A DNA stretch of 64,000 nucleotides. It comes from Tolypeutes matacus. Its lineage: Eukaryota; Chordata; Mammalia; Cingulata; Chlamyphoridae. Within the stretch, counting starts at the first letter, position 1. The number at the start of each line of letters is the position of its first letter. The position numbers and the translations under genes were made by a program. The DNA lies in NCBI GenBank assembly GCA_026826555.1, contig JAKSZT010054568.1, positions 9,081,318 through 9,145,317 on the forward strand. The letters run 5' to 3'. Of this stretch, positions 33,470-45,459 are shown piece by piece. A model generated the notes under the pieces. The model was not told where the DNA came from. It worked only from the letters and a program-made list of their open reading frames with translations, and made no database searches.

Positions 33470-34764
33470 CAGTGGTACCTCGGTACTCATCGTTAAATGG
33501 TTCCAGGAGGTGCAGTGAGTACCAAAAAACGACTAGTACCAAACAAGATTTTCCCCATAAGGAATAATGTAAATAGATTTAATGAGTTTGCAAACCAAAG
33601 ACAATGCACATTTTTAAGGCAATATGTAAAAAGATAGGGTCGTATATCATTACTTTACATGAGAAATAAACCTAAAAATTAATAAATACTTAGATTAAAT
33701 AAAATAAAAACCTCCCTTTACTTGTACTGAGAAGAGTCCTTGGCCTAATGGGATGGTGGAGAAGAGTGGTGAGGAGGAGAGGCCCCTCCAGCAGAACATC
33801 AGGCACTTGCTCTTCAGACGTTCTTTCTCTTTTCTGCCTTTTTTCAACTTGCACCACAGGTTCTGACACACTCTTTGTCACCTTCACTAAAAACTTATCC
33901 AGTGAGGACTGCTTCTGTCTTCTTTTCAGAATTCCTCGAAGGGGTGAAATTGTTCGGCCATTCAATAAATTCACATTTCTACTTGTCAGAGCTTTGTCCA
34001 CATGGTACTTCTCCACAAAGTTTTGAACTTCTGTCCACATTTCTTTTATCAAGGAACTGGGGACATCCTCCCTCATCTCCTCCTCACCTGAAGAAATCTC
34101 CTCAGGCCCCTCTTGTTGCTGCTCCTTCTGTAGATCCTGCAGCCCCTCGGTGCTGAGCTCCTCACGATGCACCTCCACTGACTCCTCAACCTCAGCACCA
34201 TCGACCTCCAGACCCACGGACCGGCCCAAAGATGCTGCATCCTGCACAGCTGCACCCTCCGCACCTGCAGGCTGGGGTCAGCCTCAGACCCTGCCCGGTC
34301 TCTCCGCGTCACAGCTTCTGGCCACAAATTCTGGCCTTCTTCTCTTTTGCGATATAGGTTCTACTAGGCAATTTTTCCCAAAAACTCCATCTCATCACAG
34401 ATGAAAACATGGTGGGGTACAAAACCCGCAGCCTCTGCGTAGTTTTGAAATTCACTGACGAATTCATCAGCAGGCTTTTTGTCAGCACTCGCTGCCTCGC
34501 GATGCCTCAGGACACTGTGGAAGCTGGTCCTCTTTCAAATTCTCAGACCAGCCGAGGCTGGCCTTAAAAACTGCAGCACTCTCCTCACTCGGCTCCACTT
34601 TGTTTTTCAAAAGATCGGTATGTAGCACTCGCTTTTTCACATATCATGGCTTCCAGCACACTGTTGCCTGCGCACTGCTTCTCCGTTACTGAAATTAATA
34701 ACAGCTTTTCAGCTTCCTTGAGAGTTTGAGAGCACTGCTTTGTTGCTGCTTTAACTCCTTTCAC

Positions 34765-36202
34765 AACATCAGCCTTTTTTTAAACTTTGTTTTGTACATT
34801 TAATAATTGAAAATATAAACAATTAAAAACTAAAAAGTAAACACAGATGAAAAAATATATACATTTCTCAATTAAATGTACTAGACATATATAATTTTTT
34901 TTTTTGAATCAAACAACATGTTACACAATAGATTTGGTTCATAGTAACACATTATACAGTATTTGTCCTTTTGTGTCTGGCTTGCTTCGCTCAACACAAT
35001 GTCCTCCAGGTTCATCCATGTTGCCATATGCTTTATGACTTCATTTCTCCTCACAGCTGCATAATATTCCATCGTGTGAACAGACCACAGTTTGTTTATC
35101 CATTCGTCTGTTGATGGACACCTGGGTTGTTTCCAACTTTTGGCAATGGTGAATAATGTGGCTATGAACATCGGTGTGCAGATGTCTGTTCGTGTCACTG
35201 CTCTCAGTTCTTCTGGGTATATACCCAGTAGTGGTATTGCAGGGTCACGTGGCAAGTCTATATTCAACTTCTTTAGGAACTGCCAAACAGTCCTCCACAG
35301 TGGTTGTACCATCCTGCATTCCCACCAACAGTGAAGAAGTGTTCCTGTCTCTCCACATCCTCTCCAACACTTGTAGTTCTCTGTCTTTTTAATAGTGGCC
35401 ATTCTGATAGGTGTGAAATGATATCTCATTGTAGTTTTGATTTGCATTTCCCTAATCATGAGTGATGTTGAGCATTTCTTCATGTGTTTTTTTGCCATTT
35501 GTATTTCTTCTTTGGAGAAATGTCTATTCAAGTCTTTGGCCCATTTTTTAATTGGGTCGCTTGTCTTTTTATTGTTGAGTTGTAACATCTCTTTATATAT
35601 CCTGGATATTAAACCCTTATCAGATATGTGATTTCCAAATATTTTTTCCCATTGAGTTGGCTGCCTTTTCACCCTTTTGACAAAGTACTGTGAGGTGCAA
35701 AAGTGTTAATTTTGAGGAGGTTCCACTTACCTATTTTTTCTTTTGTTGCATGTGCTTTGGGTGTAAGGTCCAAGAAACCACCACCTACTATAAGGTCTTG
35801 AAGATGTTTCCCTACATTTTCTTCTAGTGGTTTTATGGTCCTGGCTTTTATATTTAGATCTTTGATCTATTTTGAGTTGATTCTTGTATAGGGGGTGAGA
35901 TAGGGGTCCTCTTTCATTCTTTTGGTTATAGATATCCAGTTCTCCCAACACCATTTGTTGAAGAGACTGTTTTTTCCCATCAGTGTGGGCTTGGTAGGTT
36001 TGTCAAAAACCAGTTGACTGTATAGGTGAGGGTATATTTCTGGGTTCTCAATTCTATTCCACTGATCGATGTGTCTATCTTTATGCTAGTACCATGCTGT
36101 TTTGACCACTGTAGTTTTGTAATATGTTTCAAGGTCAGGAAGTGAAATTCCTCCCATGTCGCTCTTCTTTTTTAGAATGCTTTTAACATCAGCCTTTTTT
36201 TA
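34765..36202 (-). mobile_element. 5'-truncated L1 nested in the Tigger-like element
   Basis: Perfect 18-bp direct repeats aacatcagccttttttta (34765-34782 and 36185-36202) flank a minus-strand L1 of about 1.4 kb. The repeat is part of the transposase coding text, so the target site can be placed exactly. The left end holds a short 3' UTR with an eroded A tail. The element is cut off within ORF2. Confidence 0.92.
34881..35672 (-). pseudogene. L1 ORF2 C-terminal part, 263-codon open frame
   Basis: ORF2 encodes endonuclease and reverse transcriptase. This frame covers the C-terminal end. It begins with [20 protein letters not shown], continues through [22 protein letters not shown] and reaches a Cys-rich motif with C-x3-C-x7-H-x4-C spacing ([18 protein letters not shown]). 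It then shows [21 protein letters not shown] and [11 protein letters not shown]. The frame is open to its stop near 34881. Upstream ORF2 text continues in another frame (35727-35954, [11 protein letters not shown]) after a frameshift. The catalytic RT and endonuclease domains are absent through 5' truncation, so it is non-functional. Confidence 0.93.
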
Positions 36203-36302
36203 TCCCTTCTTTATTCTTAGTGATGATGGAGAATGTTGTTTTAGGCACACCATATTCCCTAGCAAGATGTGAATACCATTCTCATGTTTACCTGTTATTT
36301 CC

Positions 36303-36323
36303 TTTTTTTTTTTTTTTTTTTCC
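36303..36323. repeat. Poly(T) run inside the transposase relic
   Basis: 21 T bases on +, an A run on the coding strand between a TIKEK-like segment and EITGKHENG. This is probably slippage expansion of a shorter lysine-coding tract. Confidence 0.8.
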
Positions 36324-36639
36324 TTAATGGTGGTGCTAAGTAATTTTCTTTTCTGCTCAGCACTATCCCTGCTCATTTTCTTAGGACACATGATGAGGAA
36401 AAAATGCAAAAATACATCAAATGACCACATGGGACGTGCACAGGGCAAGAGCTACCAAATGCGTGACCCTCTGTTTTGGCTGGAAAGGGTAGCGAGTCAC
36501 AAGGCAACCAATACCAAGTACTAGCTCGCGCGTCAAGTGCCAAACAAATGATGAGTACTGGGACAAAATTTTCGTGTCAAAATGTGTCAAGTACCAAATT
36601 TGATGAGTTTCAAAGCAGTCGAGTACCAAGGTCTAACTG

Positions 36640-36834
36640 TACTTTCTTCACTGAAACCAAAATTCAGCCCTCGGGCTGAGGGGATGCAAGCAATGCTTGA
36701 ACTCCTGCATGGCCTTTGCACTCCCTCCCCTGGCCCCCTCCAGCTCAAGCCCTCCCCCTGTCCTATCCGGATCCTATCCTGGAACTTTTGGGAGGGCTGC
36801 TGCAAATGAGGAGGGGTCACCCTCACTGTCTAGA
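36640..36834. other. Unassigned sequence
   Basis: Short flank with nothing recognised. Confidence 0.35.
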
Positions 36835-36940
36835 CGGTACAGCTGGAAAATCTGAGGCCCAGAAAGAGGGGAGGGGTCTGTCCAAGGAAACACAGAGCAC
36901 CAGGGGCTGAGCTGAGACTTAAAAACAACACCTTCTTGTT
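36835..36940. mobile_element. MIR-like fragment
   Basis: 'ggaaaatctgaggcccagaaagagg...ggggtctgtccaaggaaacacagagc' is the MIR core pattern. Confidence 0.65.
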
Positions 36941-38484
36941 CCAGATACTTTCCCCTGCAGCTGTCGGGCTCCCGGGAGACCAGGCGGTTTGCCACTTCTG
37001 GGGGGATTTTCCTACACTCATGAGGCAAAGTGAAGGTGTTCCTAGAAAGACAAATCCCTCGAAGCAAATGCATTGCTATTCCGGGGCAGGGCACTGACGT
37101 TTGCACCTTTTATTGGGAAAGGGAGGCGAGATAGCTGTCCCTTGTCAGGCACGGGGAGATCCTCAAGGAGAGGTGAGAATAGTTTGAGTTCCTTATACAC
37201 TGGAGCCCTGGAAGTCCCGAGACAAGGCACTACCTCTGAACCAGAGTACAGTGTGCTTCCTTAGCCAGAAGTGACCGTCTGGACACAAGCCCAAGGGCAG
37301 CCTGAACCATCCAGGTCCTCCAAGCACTTTTGTGGGAAGAAATTGAGCCAAGAAATGTGAGAAAAGCATCATGTAGGGAGCGTTTCATGGGAGACGAGGG
37401 ATTTTAAATGCTTTATACCATTAATACCCCAGCAAATTATAAAGTCTCAGGGGTTTCTATTTTAAAATCAGTAACTTGAGATGTTAGTGACCCAGTAAGA
37501 AAAGCACTTTCTCTTTTTCTTATTACTATCTCACGTCATATTGGGCCAGATTAGAAATGCTGAGAGATGGTTGTCCCCTTTTACAGAAACCCAGGAAGGC
37601 GATGCCTGAGTGAGTCCTTCGGAATCGTTGAAGCGAGACCTCGGGTCTGGGAGAAGGTCTCCTTCGTGACGCAGAGATCTGCCTGCGATGCCACAGTGTG
37701 GCCACAGCCTCGGCTGAAACCAGCTCTCAGGGACGTCAGCGAGGTGCTGCTTTCCAGCTCTGATTTCAGCCTGACCCTAATCTCCTAAAGGTAAGTAAAG
37801 GGCACGCATTGATCACCACAGTGGGTTCTAACGTGGATCTTCCTGCTAGAGGTGAATTTATGCTCGAATTTCCCGTCCACACTGCCCCTCTGATGATTCA
37901 GAAGGGGGGTTGCTCCCGAATAAAGAGCTTTATTTAACAGCACAATTGTCATTCCATTAAGGATCAGCCAAAACTGCTTTCCTCTTTAATGCTGGTAGAA
38001 TTGATTGTGTTTTGTTTCCTGAAAAGTTATACAGTTAGAACAGGCAAAACCGAGGCAGATGAACCAAATGTTATAGTTCCACTCCTGTCCTCATATAGAT
38101 CACGTTTTGTATTGTCAAATTTAGAAAATAATTTTAGAATTTATATAAAAGGAATAAATCTCGCTGGTGAATAAACCAAAATGGCCAACTACCTCAAATT
38201 TATGGAAATTAGATTCCAAGAATTACAAAATTGCCTCCAGGTTGAAAATACCGCACAATCTGACTCCCTCCAGACAGTTGTTGTAAATGCCTCAGGCTTA
38301 ATCTTAGCCTTTATGTAATTTTATTTACTTGAATTTACATTTCAGTTCTAGGTAATTCCATTTCTTTTGGATAAATGCCAAATTATGTGTTGCTAGTTGT
38401 GATAAATGAGTATTTTTGAACCTGGTAACTGTCTGTAACGCCTACCACTGAAGCACACACACCCCACTGCGTTGTTTATGTGGG
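36941..38484. other. Unassigned single-copy-looking sequence
   Basis: Moderate GC. Short frames only (up to 73 codons), none recognised. This stretch has few obvious repeats and is a reasonable place to look for conserved non-coding elements. Confidence 0.4.
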
Positions 38485-38635
38485 ACAGAATGGTAGATAA
38501 AAGCTTGGTTTGACAAGTCAGACTGATCTATGTTTGCTTCCTGGCTCGTCACTTACCAACCTCTCTAAAACTTGTTTCTCATTTGCAAACTTTGGAATAA
38601 GATATTTATGATTACAAGAAAGGTATAAGGAAATA
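38485..38635 (+). mobile_element. MIR SINE fragment
   Basis: 'gtttgacaagtcagactgatc', 'cctggctcgtcacttaccaacc' and 'tttctcatttgcaaactttggaataag' follow the MIR sense order. Confidence 0.7.
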
Positions 38636-38790
38636 TTCACTTATTCACTCTACAAATAAACACAGAATGCATCCTGCAAACGAGGCACTGTGCTAGGGCC
38701 TTAGGATGCATGCGTTTCCTGCCTCGTTGGAGTTTACATTCTGGAGGGGAAGCCATATAATAAAGAAGCAACAAAGAAACTGTATAAATG
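38636..38790 (+). mobile_element. L2-type fragment
   Basis: 'cttattcactctacaaataaac', 'gaggcactgtgctagg' and 'ttggagtttacattctggaggggaag' match the L2-type text seen at 2400 and 45500. Confidence 0.65.
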
Positions 38791-39479
38791 ATTATATTGG
38801 CAGTAATACTCTGAACAAAATAAGCAAGGCGTTCCGTGAGAGACTGAGTACTCAAATGAGCAATGACCAGGTAACTGAGTCACTATCAGCGGTAACTAAA
38901 CCAGGAAAGTCTGGTCCGCTTCCTGAGCCGTGAATCCAGGACAACTGCTGCTCCAGGATGCTAAATCACGATCCCTGTAATAATCAACCCCAGATCGCCA
39001 AGAAGTCATCAATAACTGACAGCTTTCCTAATTTTTGGCCCTGCTTCCACATTAGGACCGACCACGGAAAGTCACCTCTGCTTCCCTAACCAATCCCCTG
39101 GGATGCCCTGCTTCTAGTGAGCCCACCTCCAGCTTTCCCACCCCAACAGCCTCCACTCAGAGTGAACCCGAAGTGTTCCTTTTCTCCACCATGAAGCTTT
39201 CCCACACCTCTGCCTGCCTTACAGTCTCTGCCAAACACAGGTGATGGTGGCTGAATCCCTTGCTACATAGCAAGTTCTCAATAAATAGCCTGTGTTTGCT
39301 CTTATTTGAGGTTCTTTGTTTATCTCCACATTTGACAGAAAGTAAGAGGAGGACCTACTTCATATTTAGTGACCCTGAAAAGCTTCTCTGAGGGTTTGAC
39401 ATTGAATCTGAAACCTTAGGAGTGAGAAGGAAATGCTGTGGAAAGAGAATGGTGAACACCAAGGCCCTGGGGCGGGCAA
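38791..39479. other. Unassigned, with possible L2 3' end near 39215-39300
   Basis: Mostly unrecognised. 'acatagcaagttctcaataaatag' (39265-39290) resembles an L2 3' terminus. Confidence 0.35.
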
Positions 39480-39800
39480 GTTCTTTGCAAGGGCCAAGGT
39501 GCTGCCACACTGTGGGAAAGGAGAAGCGAGTCATAGGGTGAGTTAGAGAAGAGAGCTGGAGCAGTCTTGTAGACCTCGAAGAGTTTGGATTTTATTCTAA
39601 GAGCAAAGTGAGGCTGTTGAAAGTATCAAGAAAGAAATGGCTTGGTGTCGTGTACAGTAATAAACTGTCCTCTCTGGAGGAGGGACTGCAGAAGAGCTGG
39701 AGTAGAAGTCGGAAGACTTGTCAGGAGGTTATTCTAACAGATCAGAAGGAGAAGGCGGGGGCTTGACTAACAGGAGAAAAATGCATGAATTTTCTTATAT
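39480..39800 (+). mobile_element. L2-type fragment
   Basis: 'agctggagcagtcttgtagacctcgaagag...tggattttattctaagagcaaagtgaggc' and 'aggagaaggcggggg' match the collinear L2 text at 45850-46100. Confidence 0.5.
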
Positions 39801-40654
39801 TTTGGATAATGGATGGACAGGCCTTGATGAACGAGAATTCTAAGATGAACCTCAAGTAGTGCGAAAGTGTGTAATCTGTTCATTTTCTGAGTAGGAGACC
39901 TGAGGAGGGGCAGGTTAACTGTCACCAAAAAGATAATGCATATCTTGTAGGAAAAGCACTTAACATGAAACCACTGTGTAAAATGCTTTCAGTGGAAGTA
40001 GGTAGAAGGAAAGGCTTCTATTCTCTGACAATTCAGGATCGGATGTTTCCCTTGACAACCCTTCACAATTTAAGTAACTCCTCCAAAAGCTTTTTCAGAT
40101 TCATGTTCCTCTGCTGTTACTGTTCAATTTTCAATAACTAAATGTTTCAAGTCTATATATTCCTTGTTTTAAAATCCCATGTGGTATTGAAGGCAAAAAA
40201 TTCCTGCCGCTGTTGATCTCTTCCCATTTTAAACACACACCGCACACTACAGTGACGACTGCGACTCACTCCTGGCGGGTCTTGCCTTCCCAAGATGACA
40301 GCGAGCCTCTACGGCCAGCCGCATGGAAGATTCTGCCCCAGCCACGGCCGCAGGGAGATGGACGGATGGTTCCCGGAGCCCAGTGGCCTGGGACGAGGGA
40401 GACGCTCAGAGGCGCTCAGTAGTGCAGCGGGACTGCTACAGGCTGGGGCCCGAGCCCCACGCACATCACAGGAAGGGCAGCTGCATGCTGTGGCCAAGGG
40501 CAAGTTGCTGACCCCAGGGCCAGCGCAGGCCTGATGGATGTAGATGGACGTTACGGCGATTTTCCAGCAGATGGCAGTGCAATGTCTTCAAGAAGGGAAG
40601 CTTCTCCTGGGTTGACATTCTCTTATTAAAGACTTGCGAGTACCCAGTGAGAAA
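39801..40654. other. Unassigned, locally GC-rich at 40240-40560
   Basis: The GC-rich part has several overlapping 60-80 codon frames on both strands. None shows a domain or convincing splice sites. Confidence 0.35.
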
Positions 40655-40790
40655 GGCTCCGTCATTTTTGTCCTCATTATGCAGATGAGGAAACTAAGCT
40701 TTATAGGTTTATAGAAGAGCAGCAAATTGTCCAAGTTCAACCCCGAATCCTCTGAGATTTCAAAAACCTGTGATCTTACTTACGACACTA
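40655..40790. mobile_element. MIR-like fragment
   Basis: 'ctcattatgcagatgaggaaactaag...attgtccaagttcaac' is the MIR core. Confidence 0.7.
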
Positions 40791-42639
40791 TATGAACTCC
40801 CAAAAGACATTTATCATCCTCTTTCATTCTCTCTTAGACTGTGCAATTATTTCTAGAATGAAAGTTTAGTTGTTATGCACTCTAGAAGAATACGGAGATG
40901 TGTAATTTACTGCCGGACATAAACATGTGATTTATTACTGGCGTAGCACTGGCTACTTCATAATTGATACATAAGCCTACTACAGTTGATCTATAACACA
41001 GAGATGGATTGGTTTTATAATCCTATATTGGATTCTCCTTGTAAAATAAACCAAACTGTCATATATCCTTAGACTAAAAAAGCCACTCAAATCTCTTTTT
41101 CTTTAATGGTTTTAGACATTACGGAACTCTTGGGTCTTTCACCAAAAGTAAAGTTGTGACAGAGGCACACCTGTCTTTCCTTGGATTGTTTTGCTTAAAC
41201 TTATCAAACATTAAGGACTGATTGAACACTTTGCAAATGATATTTTGATCAAGCAACTAGGCAGTGGCAAAAAATAACATTTTAATAGGAAATCAGATTT
41301 TCCTTTCCTCCTTCAGCAGATATGGAGGCCCTTGTGATGGAAGGGGAAATAGACATTGTTATTTCAATTTTAGGAGAAAGAAAAAAACCTAAACTTTAGA
41401 GGCAGTATAGTATAATCAAAAGACCACAGGCTCTAGAGGTCAACCAATTTCATATCCCGTGTCCATGATTGAGCTATTTCGAATAGGAAAAAAATTTCAC
41501 ATTATCCAAGATGGGAGAGAAGAAATAGCAGCCCATTGTGGGTTATTTTTAAGTAACTCATTTTTTTCATAAATGTCACAATTGCTAACCAATACACCAA
41601 ACAGCAATTTACTACCCATGTCTGTAGAGGACTGCTTTGAGTTTTTGCACTTGTTTTTATGTCTGCTATAATGTTCTTTTCTATCTAGAGAATTTCTGTT
41701 CATCTTTTAAGGGCCCTTTGAAGGCAAAGAGAGGATCACACTCCTAACAGAATGAATGTGTAAATAGAAATGCATCCTGCAGTTCTCTGGACACCTGCGT
41801 TTCTTGTCTCCTTTGGGCACCACACATTCAAACTAAACCAGGTTCACAGAAGAGTCTGGAACAGTCACATAAAAAGTACTGAGATAAATATGAATGTGCA
41901 ATGGAATAAAGAGAAGACATGGTTGCTTTCAACCCTTTGCAGGAAATGTCATGTGAAAAGAAAGTATATATATATAATTTTACTCTGTGAAGCACAAGAC
42001 AAAAGAACTCAGAGCAACTGTGGTACTTACGAGGGTACAAATTATACAAGTTTTAACTTAAAATAGGGGATCCTCTTCTCAACAGTTGCACTGTCTGGAG
42101 CAAAGTGTCTCTTGAGGTGCCTTGCTCTCCAAAGCTGCAGACACGCCTCGAGATGCTGGATGACCGGCCACAGTGGAAGGGAATTAGAACCAAAGGGCCA
42201 GCGACATGGATTAATGCAGGTTTAGGCACAGCCAGCATCTGGGGGAGGGAGGCAGGCAGGGTGCTCATTTAAACAGTTCTTTGTGACTCAGTATTTGGGA
42301 TCCATTTGGAGAAAGACTGAAGAGCCTATTTTAAAACTACACAAGAAAGTAGCATCATTGATTCAGTTATTCCTTGTTTTTCTTGGCTGGGTTCCCCTCA
42401 CTTGAACGACAGACTTGACTCTAAATAACATTTAGCTGTTTGTTCAACTTTAAATCGGCTTATAACCCATAATCTAGCCCACTGATAATTTTTTTACTAA
42501 AAATGGACCATTAAAAATGTATATATCCTCTCAAGGTAAAGGTTTTGAGTTGGACAACAGTACATTTTAGAGCCTTTGTTATAATTTAGTCATCTCACTG
42601 CATAGTTATACCTGGTGCCCCCGTAACAATAACCATTGT
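40791..42639. other. Unassigned AT-rich sequence
   Basis: No repeat or coding signal recognised. The 98-codon + frame at 41770-42066 is unfamiliar. Confidence 0.4.
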
Positions 42640-42975
42640 CTACATTTATCTTGCACATTACACTTTACAAAACCTAACCTTACATGCATCACATCATTTT
42701 TATTTGATCCTCAGAAAAATCTTGTGATATGGAACAGACGGTGGCTATTATCTCCATTTTCCAAATAAGAAAAATGAGGAGAGAAAAGTTATTTACCCAT
42801 GACAAATGTCTAAAAGCTTGGACTCTGTCACCCAACAGCAAGGCTTGGTTCCTGACTCTCTTCTTAGCCACATGGGCCTGAGCAAGCCATCTAAGCTCTC
42901 CATCCTTAGACTCGGGTTAATACAGGTTCCATCAGAGAAATTCCTTGTGAAGATTACTGGATGAAATTCAGGTAC
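42640..42975. mobile_element. MIR-like fragments
   Basis: 'ctacatttatcttgcacattacac', 'ttattatctccattttccaaataag'-like text (42745-42775) and 'cctgagcaagccatctaagctctc' (42877-42900) follow MIR order with interruptions. Confidence 0.5.
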
Positions 42976-43262
42976 TGGCCAGTACATGGCAAGGGTCAGA
43001 AAAGTTTAGCCCCTGTTCTATTCCTCTGCTTCTGACGTTTGTGTACTCTGCATCTGCGAGGGCCATGTATTGACAGTCAGCCTGACAGGCATCAACGTGC
43101 CTCGGCCACAGGCCCACTCGGGTGCACTGATTCCAGGGGAAGAAGCAGGTGCAGCACCCAGGAGACTGCTCCACAATACACACAGAAATTGCAAGGTGTT
43201 GTTGACAAAGGATTGTTAAAGGGCCCCAAAAGAACAAAACACCACGGTGGCAAAAAGGGGTG
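42976..43262. other. Unassigned sequence
   Basis: Nothing recognised. Confidence 0.35.
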
Positions 43263-43374
43263 ATGTTACCACATTAAAATTAAGAATGTCTGTATTTCAA
43301 AGCATGTCCCAATCAGTGAGAAAATAAAAACCCCAGTACGGGAACAGATATTCACGGTCTGTAACAGGGGTTCT
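43263..43374 (+). mobile_element. Old L1 ORF2 fragment, sense
   Basis: 'acattaaaattaagaatgtctgtatttcaaagca' and 'cagatattcacgg' resemble the L1 ORF2 text preceding the C-terminal Cys-rich region. A hAT MITE abuts it on the right. Confidence 0.5.
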
Positions 43375-43557
43375 TAACAAGGGGTCTGTGAGCTTGAATT
43401 TAAATAAAAAAGAAAACATTATTCTTGGGGGGACGTGTTGGTGCAGGTGGGATATGTTTATTAAATAATACACAGTATAGCGTGCGCTTAGTAAGGTGTC
43501 TGTGGATTTCACGGCTGGCAAAGGGGTCCGTGGAACAAAAAAGATTAAGAATCCCTG
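43375..43557. mobile_element. Short non-autonomous hAT element (MITE), copy B
   Basis: This 183-bp relative of 12489-12683 starts caggggttcttaacaa and ends ttaagaatccctg, clear inverted termini. Shared interior blocks are 'ggacgtgttggtgcaggtgggatat' and 'ggcaaaggggtccgtgga'. No 8-bp target duplication was recognised, unlike copy A. Confidence 0.8.
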
Positions 43558-43689
43558 ATCTAGGTGTCAGTGATGGGGGATATATGGGAGGAAGTTCACC
43601 TGGGCATACATACAAGGTATATAAAAATGCTCCAATGTTCACGGGGCATTGTCACAGTGGGTGGAGACTCACACAATAACTGAGAGAAT
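43558..43689. other. Short unassigned stretch
   Basis: Probably old L1 flank of the MITE. Not recognised with confidence. Confidence 0.3.
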
Positions 43690-44815
43690 ACTGAATTCCC
43701 ATCCTGGAGAGCTCTGCCAAGTTCTCTAATGGAGCAGCAACAGTCCCCCTAGTGCAGGGGCAGTGACTGATGAAGGAGGATGACCCACTGATGGGCCCTT
43801 GGTATTGATGATTATGCTTATGAGCCTTTGCTCTAGAAGTTGAAACTTAGTCTATTGTTGTGGGGTGCCAAAGTGAATACTACCCCAAATAGTGGGGCTC
43901 CTGAGGGCTCTGGAGACACCCAGGTTCTATGGTCAGGGCAGACAGCTCCAGAGTTTGGTGCCTTGCCAGTGGGCCCTATTTGGAGTTTGTGCTCCTGAGA
44001 GTGACAGGGTTGGACTCAATTATGTCTTCCCTGCACATGGCTCATCTGTCCCTTCTATTTAAACCTATACTTGGTGCGTGAGTTTGTAGGTATGTGTCCA
44101 AGAGACTGGAGTCTTTGGGCTGTCCATGAGCCAGCTGGGCCTGGAATCTCAGTGGAGCTGCAACATCTACTCTACAGCTCATTGGACTCACCCAAAACAA
44201 CTAACCAGGAGATGATGATGGACAATGACCATGCCAATGAACAGAGAGAGTCTGCAGCTGCAAGCAAGATAGTTCCATCCATCTTCCCCATGGGATAGAA
44301 GCCCCCTCTCAGTTAGAGGTACAGTGGACATCACCATCCCAGACTCCTCAGCATTGGGGAAAGAACTATGGATTAGAGTGGACTTCCTGGTATTCTATTA
44401 TAGACATATTGTGATTCTAGCAACGGAAGAAATTACAACATCGATGTGGAGCCAGTGGCCACTGGAGGCTCTGGGGGCAGGGAGAGGGAAAAACAGTTGT
44501 AATACAGGGGCTTTTTCAGGACTTGGGGATCACCCTGAATGACACTGCAATGACAGATATAGGCCATTTTATATCATCACATAACATGCAGAACTGAGTG
44601 GGAGAGAGTGTGGTCTACAATGTGAACTAGGGTCCGTGCTTAATGGCGAAGCCCCAGGATGCGTTTATCAAGTGTAATGACTGTGCCACACTAATGAAGG
44701 ATGTTGTTTATGTAGGAGGGTGTGGGGAGTGGGGTGTATGGGAATCCCTATATTTTTTGTGTAACATTTATGTAATCTAAGTATCTTTAAAAAAAATTAT
44801 TTAAAAAAAAAGTCC
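43690..44815 (+). mobile_element. 5'-truncated xenarthran L1: long 3' UTR
   Basis: The last 320 bases match the tail of the HAL1-like element (44497-44815 against 19905-20205): 'aatacaggggctttttcagg', 'gatataggccatttta', 'actgagtgggagagagtgtgg', 'gtaatctaagtatc'. It ends in an interrupted A tail (44788-44812). The upstream 800 bases are probably the rest of the 3' UTR. No ORF2 text is visible. Confidence 0.65.
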
Positions 44816-45459
44816 TGTAACTGTACCACCACAGCATTAGGCCTTAGACATGTGCATCTATTGAGCACCAAGTGATGTCTCATTGCTACATTAATGTGTA
44901 TTTCCTTAACACAGTGAGTTTGTGCAACTTTTCGTGCGCTTGTTTACCATTTGCACTTAATTTTATGGGAAAACACCTGTTTTCTATTGGATACTTTGTC
45001 TTTTTTTATTTGAAAGATAAAATTTTGAATACATATTAGCTATCTGTCATTTGTGTTGCATTTTTTCAATCCAATCATTTATCTTTTACTACATCATGTT
45101 ATTTGATTACTGAATTCAACATGATTAAGAAAATTTTCAGTGGTCCCAGGAAATATATATAACATCTTCTAGATTCTCTTAAAAGATGTACTTATTTTAC
45201 ATTTAACCATTTAGGTATATAAAAGTAATTTTTATGTAGTATAAGGTGAGGATCCAGCTTTTTTTCCTGTAATGGTTGACTAGTTGTACCAGCATGATTT
45301 GTTAAATGAACCATAATGTTATCAATGAATTGAAATTTTCATATTAAATTTTCATATGATATCTAAAAAAAACACTGATCTATAATAACTTGCACAGGAT
45401 TCATTTCCAGAATATATGAATTACTCTCATATTATGACTATATGAATATAATAACATTC
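44816..45459 (-). mobile_element. Antisense old L1 ORF2 fragment
   Basis: 'agtgatgtctcattgctacattaatgtgtatttcctt', 'gtttaccatttgcactt' and 'tactttgtctttttttatttgaaag' are in antisense L1 order. Highly decayed. Confidence 0.65.

Larger units (their letters stand above)
33700..36391 (-). pseudogene. pogo/Tigger-type transposase, deleted and interrupted
   Basis: Such transposases have CENP-B-like helix-turn-helix domains followed by a DDE catalytic core. The minus strand begins near 36391 with CPKKMSRDSAEQKRK, followed by an expanded A run. After the L1 it resumes with a VVKGVKAATKQCSQTLKEA segment (34686-34770). Then come RTSFHSVLRHREAASADKK and FVPHHVFICDE (near 34400-34530), where the Asp of CDE fits the first catalytic residue. 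From about 34300 the text jumps to the acidic post-catalytic region (GLEVDGAEVEESVEVHREEL) and ends with ILKRRQKQSSLDKFLVK near 33900. The remaining catalytic motifs are missing, and stops occur, so it is inactive. Confidence 0.8.
33470..36639 (-). mobile_element. pogo/Tigger-like DNA transposon relic
   Basis: The ends are imperfect inverted repeats: cagtggtacctcggtactc (33470-33488) and, inverted, cagttagaccttggtactc (36621-36639), 15 of 19 matching. A TA follows the right end (36640-36641); the left flanking TA is four bases away, so the left edge may be altered. Both ends are rich in GTACTC/GAGTACC motifs. Inside, on the minus strand, are N-terminal, central and C-terminal pieces of a CENP-B-like pogo transposase. 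After removing the nested L1, the element is about 1.75 kb, shorter than autonomous Tiggers. Confidence 0.85.

Noticed and set aside
33748..34156. Overlapping + strand frames of 92-93 codons
   Set aside because: They are antisense shadows of the pogo/Tigger transposase relic on the minus strand.
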